From: Desulfosporosinus cupriresistens
Lineage (GTDB): Bacteria; Bacillota; Desulfitobacteriia; Desulfitobacteriales; Desulfitobacteriaceae
Direction: 5' to 3'
NCBI RefSeq assembly: GCF_001707885.1
Contig: NZ_MASS01000011.1
Coordinates: 1-64,000 of the forward strand
Length of the DNA stretch: 64,000 nucleotides
Part shown: positions 18,123 through 27,446 of the stretch, piece after piece
How positions within the stretch are numbered: position 1 is the stretch's first letter
Layout of the letters: each line of letters opens with the position of its first letter
Made by a program: the position numbers and the translations under genes
Notes under the pieces: generated by a model
The model's database searches: none
What the model was told of the DNA's origin: nothing
The model's input: only the letters and a program-made list of their open reading frames with translations

Positions 18123-18812
18123 ATGAAGTGTAAAGCAGGTAAAAAGTGGGGGGAAAACACTTACAAGTGTACAAAATGCGGGATATATAAAACGTTAGAG
18201 AATAATGAGGAGATTTTAGAGATATGTTCTTGCGGAAATGACGAATTTGAAGCTCCTATCGAATTTGAGAGAAGTGATAATGGATATAGAGAAAAATTAG
18301 ATGAAATAATTCGGATTCTTGAAGTCAGCATATTCTTATGTCAAGGCCTGGAAATTGATTCTTTTTACAATGTAATAGCTGTCCAGTTAAGAATCCTTTT
18401 ATGTGATAACAGTCGAATCATTAGATCTAGATTACAAAAACCAAAACTGCATCCGCATACAGGCAATAGATTCAAGGGTACAAGTGATTATGAATCTATT
18501 TTAAGTGAAAATCTATTTGATAAAACTAAGATGCCAATTGCATTGGATAAATGGCTAAAACAGGAAGTAGCATGGAGTCCACATTGGGAGCCAATGGATG
18601 TTAAAGATGTAATCGATGCATGGGCAAATAAAAATGGTGGAGCACATATTGATTCAAGGGTTCCGGAGAAGGAGATGTTTGCCATTGCAGTATCTGGAAA
18701 AGACTACTTAATCGCAATAGCACGTTATGTTATTGAATTGTTAGGTTATGATTTGCACAGTGATATTCTTGAGCATCTTTTACGACCATATAACAACCTG
18801 CTTAACTCCTAA
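18123..18812 (+). CDS. Zinc-ribbon protein of unknown function
   Basis: A 229-residue soluble protein. The N-terminus carries a zinc ribbon (CTKCG near residue 16, CSCGN near 35). The rest is mostly helical with no motif that I recognise; LRPYNNLLNS closes the chain. ATG 18123 has GGAGG 6-7 nt upstream. It stands alone behind a sigma-H-like promoter whose leader resembles that of the SIR2 gene, placing it in the same cassette-like series. A defence role is only inference from context. Confidence 0.65.
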   Translation: MKCKAGKKWGENTYKCTKCGIYKTLENNEEILEICSCGNDEFEAPIEFERSDNGYREKLDEIIRILEVSIFLCQGLEIDSFYNVIAVQLRILLCDNSRIIRSRLQKPKLHPHTGNRFKGTSDYESILSENLFDKTKMPIALDKWLKQEVAWSPHWEPMDVKDVIDAWANKNGGAHIDSRVPEKEMFAIAVSGKDYLIAIARYVIELLGYDLHSDILEHLLRPYNNLLNS

Positions 18813-18823
18813 TACTATCTAGA

Positions 18824-19330
18824 TCAGTTTAAGGGGCCGACGTCCGTTGGTTTTGCTCGATGTACTGGGCGCAGCCTGCCGGGATGGTATACCCTGACTA
18901 AGGGTTGAAAATAGAGCTTATGAACTATCGGGGACAAGCTAGTCCCGACTGCGTAACTTACTACCATAGCCCAAATGCTTTCAAGCGTTGTTGCGGTAAG
19001 AAGTTTGGCATTATTAAACACCTTTTTTCTCATATGCATCTCCCCTTTCAGTGAAAGACTAGCGAATTTGTAACTCACAAATGTTAACATACCGAATGCA
19101 CTAGCCATAAGAGAGGCTATAAGTATCGTACGCGAGCCCTGGGTAAAGCACACTCCCAGCAGGGTTGACCCCGATAGGTCATAATACAAAATTAGTATAT
19201 CATACCTTATGATTAAAATTAAATTGTTCCTGTATACCTTCTTTGACTTTGACGGCATGAGTTTAAATAGGTTAATGGCCTTGCGGCCCTCGTCTTTAAA
19301 GCGTTCTTGAATGCACATATCTGAGCGAAC
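18824..19330 (-). other. Possible insertion-sequence remnant (IS110-like), no intact gene
   Basis: An open frame covers this stretch on the minus strand. Only the part from ATG 19039, after AGGGGAGATGC, looks like a gene start (MHMRKKVFNNAKLLTATTLE). It soon changes into a non-protein-like stretch. The start loosely recalls N-termini of clostridial transposases. I treat it as a probable relic; a non-coding RNA is not excluded. Confidence 0.25.
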
Positions 19331-19458
19331 TCTACCAGAGTTGGCTGTCTTGCTTAAGTGGGACGTATGTGAATGGGTGGGTTAGTAGTATCCCTACTAT
19401 ATCGGTTCAGGAAACCTTCAAAGGCTTAATCTTAGTTATGATAAAAGGAGAAGATCAC

Positions 19459-20541
19459 ATGGGATTTACAAAGGCACTTTACTATCCTACAATCGATATT
19501 CACAATGAGGGTTGGCTCAAAACGGCTGTACTTTTTTGGGATGAAATAAATACAATTGTTCCCTCGTCTGTGAAAGTCCCATATCAAACTCATTCTACAC
19601 AATTTCTTTCAGACAAGGGTATCCTGAAATCATTACGAGTGAACCCTGACTACGACTTTATTGACGAACTTAGTTCTGATGTTTTGAATTATTTAAATAC
19701 AAATGAAGGTTTCCAAGTTTTAACACAATCTAATGGATTACGCTCAATAATTCACAGGGACAAGCTCCCAAGGAAAGTAGGTAGGTTGTTTAATATTCAT
19801 CCTGAAAAGCTTCCATATGAAGTGCAAAATTACTTGAGAAATAATCTGACAAGAGACGGGTGGTTTCAAGTCGATTCAAATTTTGCAACATTTTATATGA
19901 CAATACTTGCTAATAAACTATGTGAAAGAAGATCAATGGGACTTTTAACTGACAATTCGTTTACTGCAAATTTAATTGACAAGGTTCGATTAGATAACCA
20001 ATTCGCTATTAATGATGCAAGTTATTTTCATCGCTATGATCACAGGAACCAAAAACCTCTTTTATTAGCTCAAGGATTATTAACGAATTTAATAATCCAA
20101 GGTGTAAGGGTTGGAGTAACTTCATCTTTAGAAGATGTATTAAACTTTAAAGACCAGCATCGTGATGAGTTAGGGTTATTCAGAATGAACATATCTAAAC
20201 TTATACAAAGTGTTTCTAAAGAAGCCCCTGTAGAGTCATTAATGCAACAAGTTGAGGACATATATAAAGATGAATTTTTACCTGCTTATAACAATTTTAA
20301 AAAGGCATTAGATAGTTCAAGAATTAAGTGGTTTTCGGACAACTTTATGAAAATATCTTTGATATCAATGCCTGTAACTACTTTACCAATGACGCTTCTA
20401 GGATTCACACTTCCACATGCGCTTCTCGCTGGGGTTGGTGTCTCTCTTGTTTCATCTGTTGTATCATATAATGAAGATAAAAAAGAGAAGATTAGAACAA
20501 ATCCGTACTCGTATTTGCTTGCTATTAATGATCAGATCTGA
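19459..20541 (+). CDS. DUF6236-like protein
   Basis: A 360-residue protein beginning MGFTKALYYPTIDIHNEGWL. The pattern LYYPTIxI...GWLKxAxLFWDEIxxIVP is what I associate from memory with DUF6236. The middle is helical; two hydrophobic helices lie near the C-terminus (ISMPVTTLPMTLLGFTL and ALLAGVGVSLVSSVVSY). AAAAGGAG lies 8 nt before ATG 19459; an in-frame ATG at 19369 lacks a site. Function is unknown. It follows the small-gene series and may be another island cargo gene. Confidence 0.65.
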   Translation: MGFTKALYYPTIDIHNEGWLKTAVLFWDEINTIVPSSVKVPYQTHSTQFLSDKGILKSLRVNPDYDFIDELSSDVLNYLNTNEGFQVLTQSNGLRSIIHRDKLPRKVGRLFNIHPEKLPYEVQNYLRNNLTRDGWFQVDSNFATFYMTILANKLCERRSMGLLTDNSFTANLIDKVRLDNQFAINDASYFHRYDHRNQKPLLLAQGLLTNLIIQGVRVGVTSSLEDVLNFKDQHRDELGLFRMNISKLIQSVSKEAPVESLMQQVEDIYKDEFLPAYNNFKKALDSSRIKWFSDNFMKISLISMPVTTLPMTLLGFTLPHALLAGVGVSLVSSVVSYNEDKKEKIRTNPYSYLLAINDQI

Positions 20542-20633
20542 CAGACACCTGTTATAAGGCTCATCCTAACTGATATCTGCAACATGGTGATATTAACCAT
20601 TTTTACTTAAGATGATGGGAGGTAGTAATCCAA

Positions 20634-21534
20634 TGTGGATAATTTCTAACGTAGTCCGCAGCTACAGACTGCAATTATCTCTGCGATTGTAGCCATTTTA
20701 ACCGTCATCATAGGTACGCCCTTACGTTACATCATTGATAAAAGAACGCTTCGATATAAACTAAATACTGAATACGAATATGTGCAAAGAAAGCAACTAC
20801 GCCAGCTAATAGGACGGCATCACGGTCGGATGCTTGAGGCGGCGGAGAGGCTAAATCATCGACTCTGGAATCTTTATATGAATGAATCTGAAGGATGGCT
20901 GCATGTAGAGGGGCACTACAACAAACCTGAGAACAATTATTACTTTACAACAACAGTCTATAGGGTCGTTAACGTTTTAACACTAATTCATTTGTTCGAA
21001 AAGGAAGCTATATTTATTGATTCTCGAATAGCAGACAATAAGGACCTACAGTTTTTGAAATTCCTCAAAGCGTTTGCTTGGGTATTTGTAGACGTTAAAT
21101 TATTAGACGGTCTTGAATACGATATGTCGAGGTCTTCAGATCATATTTTTAGGGATAAACTAAGGTTAATTTGTAATAGCTGCTGCAAAGAGGGAGACTT
21201 TCTTTCTCTCGAAGACTTTGAAAGTCATCTAAACGAAGGGCATGTGTACAACCCCCTCTTAAGTTTTTTTGATGGTTTGTCCATATCTGAGAAGAGGTTC
21301 AGATGGGATAAAGTTGTAGTTTTTCATCTGCTATTAATGGCGTTCATAAACACATTTGGTTATGACATGCAAAAATCATCAACAAAGCAAATGAAAGAGG
21401 TCAGTGGAAAAATACAAAACAAACAGATATTACTTAATTTGGATTACTTAATTAGCAGTGTAGGATTGGAAAGGCAAAGAGAGGTTAAGAAAATCAAATC
21501 GGTGGTTCACAGTATAGTGAACGAAATTTCGTAG
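20634..21534 (+). CDS. Membrane protein of unknown function, N-terminus probably frameshifted
   Basis: The main frame (from GTG 20782) gives 250 residues. The same frame is open upstream and encodes a transmembrane helix (TAIISAIVAILTVIIG) but has no start codon there. A well-placed ATG with GGGAGGTAG (20634) is in a different frame and stops after 19 codons. A one- or two-base indel at about 20650-20665 would join the two, so the natural protein is probably about 300 residues with an N-terminal anchor. The soluble part is helical and unrecognised. Confidence 0.5.
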
Positions 21535-21562
21535 GAAGAGTGGATTGGATTATTATAAAGTA

Positions 21563-21648
21563 CTCGGCGGAACATACTTACCGGCAGTCACTTTTTGTCG
21601 TTCCGCGTAGATTCCAGGTTCCTTTGCGGAACGACAAGTTCCGCCGAG
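21563..21648. repeat. Nested inverted repeats built from GCGGAAC
   Basis: Outer arms CTCGGCGGAAC (21563-21573) and GTTCCGCCGAG (21638-21648) and inner arms TTGTCGTTCCGC (21595-21606) and GCGGAACGACAA (21626-21637) are perfect. The right arms abut; the left arms are separated by 21 nt. GCGGAAC thus appears four times in alternating orientation. It lies between two convergent genes and could act as a terminator or binding site; there is no T-run. Confidence 0.6.
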
Positions 21649-21701
21649 GAGAGTTTCTGCAACAAGGGGACAATCAGTTTTTTCCTGATTTTCAACATAA
21701 C

Positions 21702-21932
21702 CTATTTCTTGCGAGGATAGGGTTTCTCTATATCCGTACGGTTTACCAGATAGTCGATGCTGGTCTCAAACAGGTCGGCTATTTTTTTTAGTACTGGTAC
21801 CGGTATATTTAGTTTGCCAATCTCATAGTCAGAGTAGGTTGTCTGATGAATTCTCAGATACTCGGCCATTTGGGACTGAGTCATGTCTCTATCTTCCCGC
21901 ATATTGCGGATTCTCTCATACACAGCAATCAC
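21702..21932 (-). CDS. XRE-family transcriptional regulator
   Basis: A 76-residue helix-turn-helix protein: RIRNMREDRDMTQSQMAEYL, then HQTTYSDYEIGKLNIPVP, the classic Cro/CI fold, ending in IADLFETSIDYLVNRT. It is closely related to the regulator at 26374 (both share TTYSxYExGxLxIP and TSIDYLVxxT). It is divergent from a 65-residue gene with two palindromic operators between, so autoregulation plus control of that gene is likely (inference). Confidence 0.85.
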   Translation of the reverse strand: MIAVYERIRNMREDRDMTQSQMAEYLRIHQTTYSDYEIGKLNIPVPVLKKIADLFETSIDYLVNRTDIEKPYPRKK

Positions 21933-21950
21933 CTCAGAATAATTATGCCT

Positions 21951-21992
21951 TAAGGGAATATCCCTTATTGACTTTTAAGGGATATTCCCTTA
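21951..21992. promoter_or_regulatory. Double operator between divergent XRE and small gene
   Basis: TAAGGGAATATCCCTTA (21951-21967) and TAAGGGATATTCCCTTA (21976-21992) are near-palindromes and exact reverse complements of each other. Their starts are 25 bp apart. The 26305-26346 locus repeats the 17-bp/25-bp geometry with other half-sites, and XRE repressors commonly bind such sites. Confidence 0.75.
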
Positions 21993-22033
21993 GAATATGT
22001 GTCAAATCTTTGCTTTTTATTCGGGAGGAGTCT

Positions 22034-22231
22034 ATGGAGCGGGAAGTCATTAAACTACAGGATAAAAGGATAGAGCGGATAATAGTCAATATCAGCGCTA
22101 TGATTGCTGATGCTATAGAGATAGCACAGAAAGCAAATGCCATGTCTATAGATTCTGAAAAGAAGCTTATTCTTGCGCAGTTAGAGTTGGAAAGTTTATA
22201 TATACAATTAGAAGAGTCAGAAAACATTTGA
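22034..22231 (+). CDS. Small coiled-coil protein divergent from XRE regulator
   Basis: A 65-residue acidic helical protein: MEREVIKLQDKRIERIIVNI then ISAMIADAIEIAQKANAMSI, with heptad-like spacing. GGGAGGAG precedes the ATG at good distance. It is read away from the XRE gene through the double operator. The 51-residue gene at 26092-26247 holds the same place beside the second XRE gene and looks distantly alike. Function unknown. Confidence 0.6.
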   Translation: MEREVIKLQDKRIERIIVNISAMIADAIEIAQKANAMSIDSEKKLILAQLELESLYIQLEESENI

Positions 22232-22344
22232 GTATGAGTTAGCAATAATCCACTCTTTGTGGATCTATCCAAATCGGTAGAGTGTTAGACTTGGATGGGC
22301 TATTAATTAATACTTAGTCCGTTCTGTTTGTGTGACCATTATTT

Positions 22345-22385
22345 AACAAAGCTTCCCTGAGAGGTATTCTTCGGGAAGCTTTGTT
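22345..22385 (+). terminator. Rho-independent terminator
   Basis: AACAAAGCTTCCC (22345-22357) and GGGAAGCTTTGTT (22373-22385) are perfect 13-bp arms. It insulates the small gene from the helicase. Confidence 0.65.
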
Positions 22386-22433
22386 AATGGAGAGTTAATT
22401 TCGATGCCTATATATTCCTATTTACCAACAAGC

Positions 22434-22458
22434 AGGAAATGATGAAAATTCGGAGAAT
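22434..22458 (+). promoter_or_regulatory. Sigma-H-like promoter for the PLD-helicase
   Basis: AGGAAAT (22434-22440), 13 nt, AGAAT (22454-22458). Consensus match is good and the spacing is identical to the SIR2 site. The leader to the gene is long, about 300 nt, with no other feature seen. Confidence 0.45.
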
Positions 22459-22765
22459 TAATTCGAAAACGGTGAGTGATATAAGTGGAGGAAAGCGTCT
22501 TTTTATACCTATTTTACACAGAGAATATATCTTTCAAAAGGCCGCTGGCATATAAAAGCAGAAGATCGACATTTTCTTGTAGTAAGTAAAAATATTTATA
22601 TATCTTTCGTACTTAACACTCTCGATGAATCCACCTTTTCACTTAGGACAACTTTTTAAGCAAATGAAGCTTTGTTCGTGATAGGTGGAGATATGCAAAG
22701 CTTAAAAATATAGGTTTTTCGATCCACAGTTAAGACTTATACCAGTCCTATGTTAGAGGTGCATT

Positions 22766-25700
22766 ATGTCCGAAATCATCTATGGCCTATACGAGCAAAT
22801 CATCAACGGAATCATCAACGAAAACCTGAATAAAGTGGATCAGCAACTTATCATAAAAGATACTCAGCCCCTGGATTCTGCTGAGTCTTCTAAGATTCTG
22901 GCAGAATACCTGACGAAAATTCTGCGTGAGATTTTGGATTATATCGAAGATGGGGTCTCCGTAGTCAGAGACCGTGTTGATTTGTGTAATGGTATCTTAC
23001 AGTACATAGCCGAGTGCATTCAGAAAGGAAGCTTTAGCTTCAAAAAGAATCAAGAGACCTTAAAACGGGTTGAGAGTTTCCTAATAAATCAGGACACCCA
23101 GCTCTTATTAGCCCTGGTAGACAAGAAAGCAAGCAAGCCAAAAGCTATACCCGCCTCGGAAAAGATCGTAAGACCAGATACTTCTATCGCAGAGAACTCC
23201 CTCTTCACTGGGGCGGTCCATGAGCCAAGCATGATCTCGGAACTCAAAAAGGAAATCCTAAGCAGTGACCGAATTGATTTTCTTGTTTCCTTTATCAAGT
23301 GGAGCGGCTTGCGGTTAATCATCAATGAGCTGACCCAGTTCACCATGGGCGGCGGCAAACTGCGGATTATCACCACCTCCTATCTGGGAGCCACGGACTT
23401 CAAAGCCGTGGAACAGCTCAGTAAACTGACCAATACGGAAATACATATTTCCTATGATACGGAACGGACCCGCCTCCACGCCAAAACCTATGTCTTCTGG
23501 AGAAATACCGGCTTCAGCACCGTTTATATCGGATCCTCAAATATCTCTGAGTCAGCTATGACCAGCGGCTTGGAATGGAATATAAAGCTATCCCAATATG
23601 ACTCCGGGGATATCTTGGAGAAAATCCGGGCCACCTTTGAAGGGTATTGGAATAATCTTGAGTTTACCCCCTTTATTCCGGCCCTCGATTCTGATCGCCT
23701 GAGAAAAGCCTTAAAGTCTGAGCGAAGAAACAGCCAGGATGAAGCGGATGCCTTAGGCTTTCACTTTGATCTGAAACCTTACTATTATCAGCAGGAAATT
23801 CTGGACAAATTGAAAGCTGAGCGGGAAGTCCATCACTCGTTTAGAAACCTGGTAGTTGCAGCAACGGGGACGGGCAAGACCGTTATCGCTGCCTTTGATT
23901 ACCGGGACTTTTGCAGGGCAAACCACACTCGACCCAACAGACTGCTCTTTGTAGCCCACCGAAAGGAAATATTAAGCCAGAGTTTGGCCTGTTTTCGCGG
24001 GATACTCAAGGATCTTAACTTTGGCTCCATGATGGTGGGAGGTCTGAAGCCGGATAGCTTTGATCATTTATTTGTCTCCATCCAATCTTTTAACTCGAAG
24101 GATTTGACAGAGGTCACTTCCCCTGATTTCTACGATTATATTGTCATTGACGAATTCCATCACGCCGCAGCTCCATCCTACCAAGAACTTTTAGAGTATT
24201 ATAAGCCGAAGGTGTTGCTGGGACTGACGGCAACCCCTGAGAGAGCAGACGGCCGTAGTATCTATAGATATTTTCAAGGCAGAGTGGCTGCCGAAATCCG
24301 CTTATGGGAAGCTATTGAACGGAAATTGCTCAGTCCCTTTCATTATTTTGGGGTAACGGATAATGTTGACCTTAGTCAGGTTCACTGGGTTGCGGGCAAT
24401 TACGATGAGCGGGAACTGGAGAACCTCTATGTGTTTGAAAAAGCCATTGCCGAAAAACGGGTTGGTTATATTATCAGCGCCCTGGAAAAGTATTGTCTGG
24501 AACCTGGGGAGATCATCGGAATTGGTTTTTGCTTAAATAAAAGGCATGCTGAATTTATGGCTCAGGTTTTTAATAAGGCGGGAATTCCTTCTGAATTTCT
24601 GATCGCGGAATCGGAGAGCGCATTGAGGGATAGCGTGAAGCGGCGTCTGGTCACGAAGGAAATCACCTTTGTTTTTGTGGTGGATATATATAATGAAGGA
24701 ATTGATATTCCTGAAGTGAATACGGTTCTTTTTCTGCGGCCTACGGAAAGCTTAACCGTCTTTTTGCAGCAGTTAGGCAGGGGGCTAAGACTCTGTGAGG
24801 GAAAAGAAGCTCTGACGGTCTTGGACTTTGTGGGACAAGCGCACCAGAAGTATTCCTTTGAAGACCGTTTTAAAGCCTTGTTATCCAGGTCTCGAAAATC
24901 CATTGAGCAGGAAATTAAGACGGGTTTTGCCAATGTGCCCAGGGGCTGCTCCATCCAATTTGAAAAACAAGCTCAGGATTACATTCTGGAGAACATTCGC
25001 AATGCCATTAATACTAAGCGTAATATAATCAGCAAGCTCTATGATCTGATAGAGACTAAACAGGAGCTAAAGGTCAGGGAGTTTTTTGAGGGTTATCATG
25101 TGACCCCCCAAGACGTCTACAGTAAAAAGGCAACCGTAGTGGGGCTGGCGGCTCAAGCTGGTTTACTGAAGGGATATGAGGCAGATGCAGAGCGGGAACG
25201 ATTGCTTGCCTCTGCGCTTGGAAGATTATCTTTTGTAGATTCCAGACGCTGGATTGGCTTTGTGCAAAAGATCTTACCGCTGATTCTTTTAAGTAAAGGC
25301 TCTTTATTGCATTCTTTAACTACAGTGGAACGGACAATGCTAACTATGGTTCACTATACACTATGGGGTAAGGGGCTAGGTGATCTGGACAAGAGGTTTG
25401 CTTCAATTGAAGAGGCGATTTATTGGGTTATTAATGATCCGCGGCTTTACCAAGAACTATTGGATTTACTGGACTATCAATTCGGTAAGATCGATTTCGT
25501 GGATAAGCCTTTAATCGGTTTCGAGGATGAATATCCACTCGACCTATACTGTGCTTATACCTTTGATCAGGTTTTGGTGGCGCTGGGTAAACATTCAGAA
25601 CAAAAGAGGAGCTCTTTCCGGGAAGGAGTTCTCTACCTGGCTGAGAAGAAACTGGATGTCTTTTTCGTGACCTTGAACAAGTCTGAAAAGGACTATTCCC

Positions 25701-25996
25701 CCTCAACCATGTATCAGGATTATTCTATCAATGAAGAGCTGTTTCATTGGCAGTCCCAAAGCCGGACGACGGTGGAATCCTTGACAGGGCAGAGGTATCT
25801 TAGCCAAGCAGCCAGTGATGGGAAGGTGCTGTTTTTTGTGAGAGAGTATAAGCAAGAGGGAGCTTTTACCTCTCCATATACTTGTCTTGGCTTTGCTGAT
25901 TTTCAAAGCCATTATGGTTCAGCACCCATTAGTATTGTCTGGAAGATGAAGGAGCCTCTGCCGGGGTTTGTGCTGAAGAAGACGGTTAAAGTTTGA
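22766..25996 (+). CDS. PLD-nuclease/DEAD-box helicase, DUF3427 type
   Basis: A 1076-residue protein. A phospholipase-D-like nuclease domain (RLHAKTYVFW with HxK, then GSSNISESAMTSG, residues about 235-270) is followed by a superfamily 2 helicase: Walker A ATGTGKTVIAAF (near 370), DEFH box VIDEFHHAAA (near 460), LLGLTATPERADG, and motif VI QQLGRGLRLCEG. The C-terminal 350 residues form a DUF3427-like region. Such proteins occur in restriction and defence islands and are thought to process foreign DNA (family knowledge; role here inferred). A broken near-copy lies at 58394-60162 and a 55-bp scrap at 63490. Confidence 0.85.
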   Translation: MSEIIYGLYEQIINGIINENLNKVDQQLIIKDTQPLDSAESSKILAEYLTKILREILDYIEDGVSVVRDRVDLCNGILQYIAECIQKGSFSFKKNQETLKRVESFLINQDTQLLLALVDKKASKPKAIPASEKIVRPDTSIAENSLFTGAVHEPSMISELKKEILSSDRIDFLVSFIKWSGLRLIINELTQFTMGGGKLRIITTSYLGATDFKAVEQLSKLTNTEIHISYDTERTRLHAKTYVFWRNTGFSTVYIGSSNISESAMTSGLEWNIKLSQYDSGDILEKIRATFEGYWNNLEFTPFIPALDSDRLRKALKSERRNSQDEADALGFHFDLKPYYYQQEILDKLKAEREVHHSFRNLVVAATGTGKTVIAAFDYRDFCRANHTRPNRLLFVAHRKEILSQSLACFRGILKDLNFGSMMVGGLKPDSFDHLFVSIQSFNSKDLTEVTSPDFYDYIVIDEFHHAAAPSYQELLEYYKPKVLLGLTATPERADGRSIYRYFQGRVAAEIRLWEAIERKLLSPFHYFGVTDNVDLSQVHWVAGNYDERELENLYVFEKAIAEKRVGYIISALEKYCLEPGEIIGIGFCLNKRHAEFMAQVFNKAGIPSEFLIAESESALRDSVKRRLVTKEITFVFVVDIYNEGIDIPEVNTVLFLRPTESLTVFLQQLGRGLRLCEGKEALTVLDFVGQAHQKYSFEDRFKALLSRSRKSIEQEIKTGFANVPRGCSIQFEKQAQDYILENIRNAINTKRNIISKLYDLIETKQELKVREFFEGYHVTPQDVYSKKATVVGLAAQAGLLKGYEADAERERLLASALGRLSFVDSRRWIGFVQKILPLILLSKGSLLHSLTTVERTMLTMVHYTLWGKGLGDLDKRFASIEEAIYWVINDPRLYQELLDLLDYQFGKIDFVDKPLIGFEDEYPLDLYCAYTFDQVLVALGKHSEQKRSSFREGVLYLAEKKLDVFFVTLNKSEKDYSPSTMYQDYSINEELFHWQSQSRTTVESLTGQRYLSQAASDGKVLFFVREYKQEGAFTSPYTCLGFADFQSHYGSAPISIVWKMKEPLPGFVLKKTVKV

Positions 25997-26091
25997 TTAC
26001 TGCTGTTATTGCTCAGGGATTGCCATAGTCATGAAGAGGTCCAATAGTTATAGCTCTCATCGAAGCCTAGGTGGGGGTTATTTAGCACTAA

Positions 26092-26247
26092 TTATTCTTG
26101 CTTTCCTGGGCGGTCTGAATCCTGGCCTGGCTTCAGAAGAACAAATTCACTGTCTTTACTATCTAAGTACATTTCTTCAGTTTGGCGCTGTATCTGCTGA
26201 ATCTCTTCAATGATATCTGTCATTTTGTTGAAGAGTATGCTATACAT
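26092..26247 (-). CDS. Small protein divergent from second XRE regulator
   Basis: Reading from ATG 26247 to TAA 26092 gives 51 residues (MYSILFNKMTDIIEEIQQIQ ...). The layout mirrors the 22034-22231 gene: helical, acidic, and facing an XRE gene across two operators. The frame is open further upstream and GAGGTGAAG lies about 20 nt before the ATG, so the true start is unclear. Confidence 0.4.
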   Translation of the reverse strand: MYSILFNKMTDIIEEIQQIQRQTEEMYLDSKDSEFVLLKPGQDSDRPGKQE

Positions 26248-26304
26248 TTCTTTATGATTTAACCAATGTTCTTCACCTCAAATAGTGGTTTACACTCACT
26301 GTTT

Positions 26305-26346
26305 TATGCGTTTTTCGCATAATAATCAATATGCAATTATCGCATA
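26305..26346. promoter_or_regulatory. Double operator upstream of second XRE regulator
   Basis: TATGCGTTTTTCGCATA (26305-26321) and TATGCAATTATCGCATA (26330-26346) are 17-bp palindromes with starts 25 bp apart, the same geometry as 21951-21992 but with half-site TATGCG. Confidence 0.7.
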
Positions 26347-26373
26347 CTATAAAATAGTGTTGGGGTGAGCATC

Positions 26374-26586
26374 ATGTACCAACGATTGCGTGATTTACGA
26401 GAGGACAAGGATTTGACTCAGCAAGAGCTTGCCACCTTGCTGAAGGTAAGCCAAACAACCTATTCCAGATATGAAAGCGGTGTTCTAGATATTCCTAGTT
26501 CCTCGCTTATTAAACTTGCTGAATTCTATAAAACCAGTATCGACTATCTGGTGGGATTGACCAATAATAAAAGGCCCTATCGTTAA
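26374..26586 (+). CDS. XRE-family transcriptional regulator
   Basis: A 70-residue Cro/CI helix-turn-helix protein: LRDLREDKDLTQQELATLLK, then QTTYSRYESGVLDIPSSSL and KTSIDYLVGLTNNKRPY. It is a paralogue of the regulator at 21702. ATG 26374 follows GGGGTG at 7 nt; GTG 26365 is an in-frame alternative. Two palindromes directly upstream suggest autorepression. A 3' scrap of a copy is found at about 51465-51530. Confidence 0.85.
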   Translation: MYQRLRDLREDKDLTQQELATLLKVSQTTYSRYESGVLDIPSSSLIKLAEFYKTSIDYLVGLTNNKRPYR

Positions 26587-26677
26587 TGTTCAGAGGATCA
26601 TAGCTGTAAAATTAAAAGTAAGATAGGATGCACTGTATATCTCGGCGCTTAGTTTGTCTTGCCACAAGCTAAGCGAG

Positions 26678-26708
26678 AAGTGGCGGCCACGTGGCCGCCT
26701 TTCCTATT
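26678..26708. terminator. Bidirectional terminator
   Basis: GGCGGCCACGTGGCCGCC is a perfect 18-bp palindrome followed by TTTCC, between the convergent XRE and DUF2922 genes. A mutated copy is at about 51597. Confidence 0.65.
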
Positions 26709-26716
26709 TGCTCCAC

Positions 26717-26956
26717 CTATGCTTGCGGCGGGTCGTATAAGTCGTTGGTGGTAGTTCCAACAATCTTAATATCTCGCTTTCCAATCAGCTCGCCGCTGGG
26801 CGTAAGAAATACATTCTTCTGAATGATCGTGTCCATAACGGCTTCGGCCTGTGCCTGATCCACGTCTTCCCTCGGATCGGGGATGGTGATGGCAAACGTT
26901 TTGCCGCCGGCAGTTGTAAACGTTAACCTTACCACCTTATTCGTCGTTACAGCCAT
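26717..26956 (-). CDS. DUF2922 domain protein
   Basis: A 79-residue protein: MAVTTNKVVRLTFTTAGGKT, then ITIPDPREDVDQAQAEAVMD, a clear DUF2922 pattern. In Firmicutes this family is nearly always next to DUF1659, as here. Function is unknown. It forms an operon with the upstream DUF1659 gene, 35 bases apart. Confidence 0.85.
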   Translation of the reverse strand: MAVTTNKVVRLTFTTAGGKTFAITIPDPREDVDQAQAEAVMDTIIQKNVFLTPSGELIGKRDIKIVGTTTNDLYDPPQA

Positions 26957-26991
26957 AGTATCACCTCTTTTATCACAAATTTTCCGGAGTG

Positions 26992-27216
26992 TTACTCATT
27001 GAGGAGCTCAAAATTTTTCCTCAGGAGCACGTTCGTAAGCGGATGCTGTCCCAGACTGAGTAAAGCTGCCGCCACATCATAAACATCCTGTTCGGAGGCG
27101 TCAGCCTTCAGGTAATTCAGGCTTTTCTGTTTGAGTTCTGGGCCGCCTGTGGGTGTGGTCCCGGTCTGGTATTTTACAATCAGTGTTGAATTTAAAGACG
27201 TCGTACTTACTGCCAT
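26992..27216 (-). CDS. DUF1659 domain protein
   Basis: A 74-residue protein: MAVSTTSLNSTLIVKYQTGT, then PELKQKSLNYLKADASEQDV, typical of DUF1659. ATG 27216 fits the usual family start (MAV); a longer in-frame ATG at 27237 exists. First gene of the two-gene operon with DUF2922. Role unknown. Confidence 0.85.
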   Translation of the reverse strand: MAVSTTSLNSTLIVKYQTGTTPTGGPELKQKSLNYLKADASEQDVYDVAAALLSLGQHPLTNVLLRKNFELLNE

Positions 27217-27446
27217 CGACCTCACATCCTTTCCCACCTATTGACCGGCTGTTTTGAAATCAGCCTGTCCGTTTATTTTATGATCCTGCTTGTCCGGAGG
27301 TTACAGTCTGCGGGCCGACTTATTAAAAAGTAAGGTTCCCGCTTCCGATTCCGATTCTTTGACAAGCTATTTAAGTGAGGTTTGTCACACGCATAAGCCT
27401 GGCCCCATATTCTGTGAATAAAGTAACGGAAAGGGCAGGTAATATT

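Noticed and set aside
18824-19318. 164-residue minus-strand protein
   Set aside because: The long frame has no ribosome site at its start and the peptide lacks family features; only a short N-terminal piece from 19039 looks genuine.
26031-26213. Plus-strand 60-residue membrane peptide downstream of the helicase
   Set aside because: It starts in a hairpin-rich segment without a ribosome site. The opposite strand holds a more plausible small gene that mirrors the other XRE locus.
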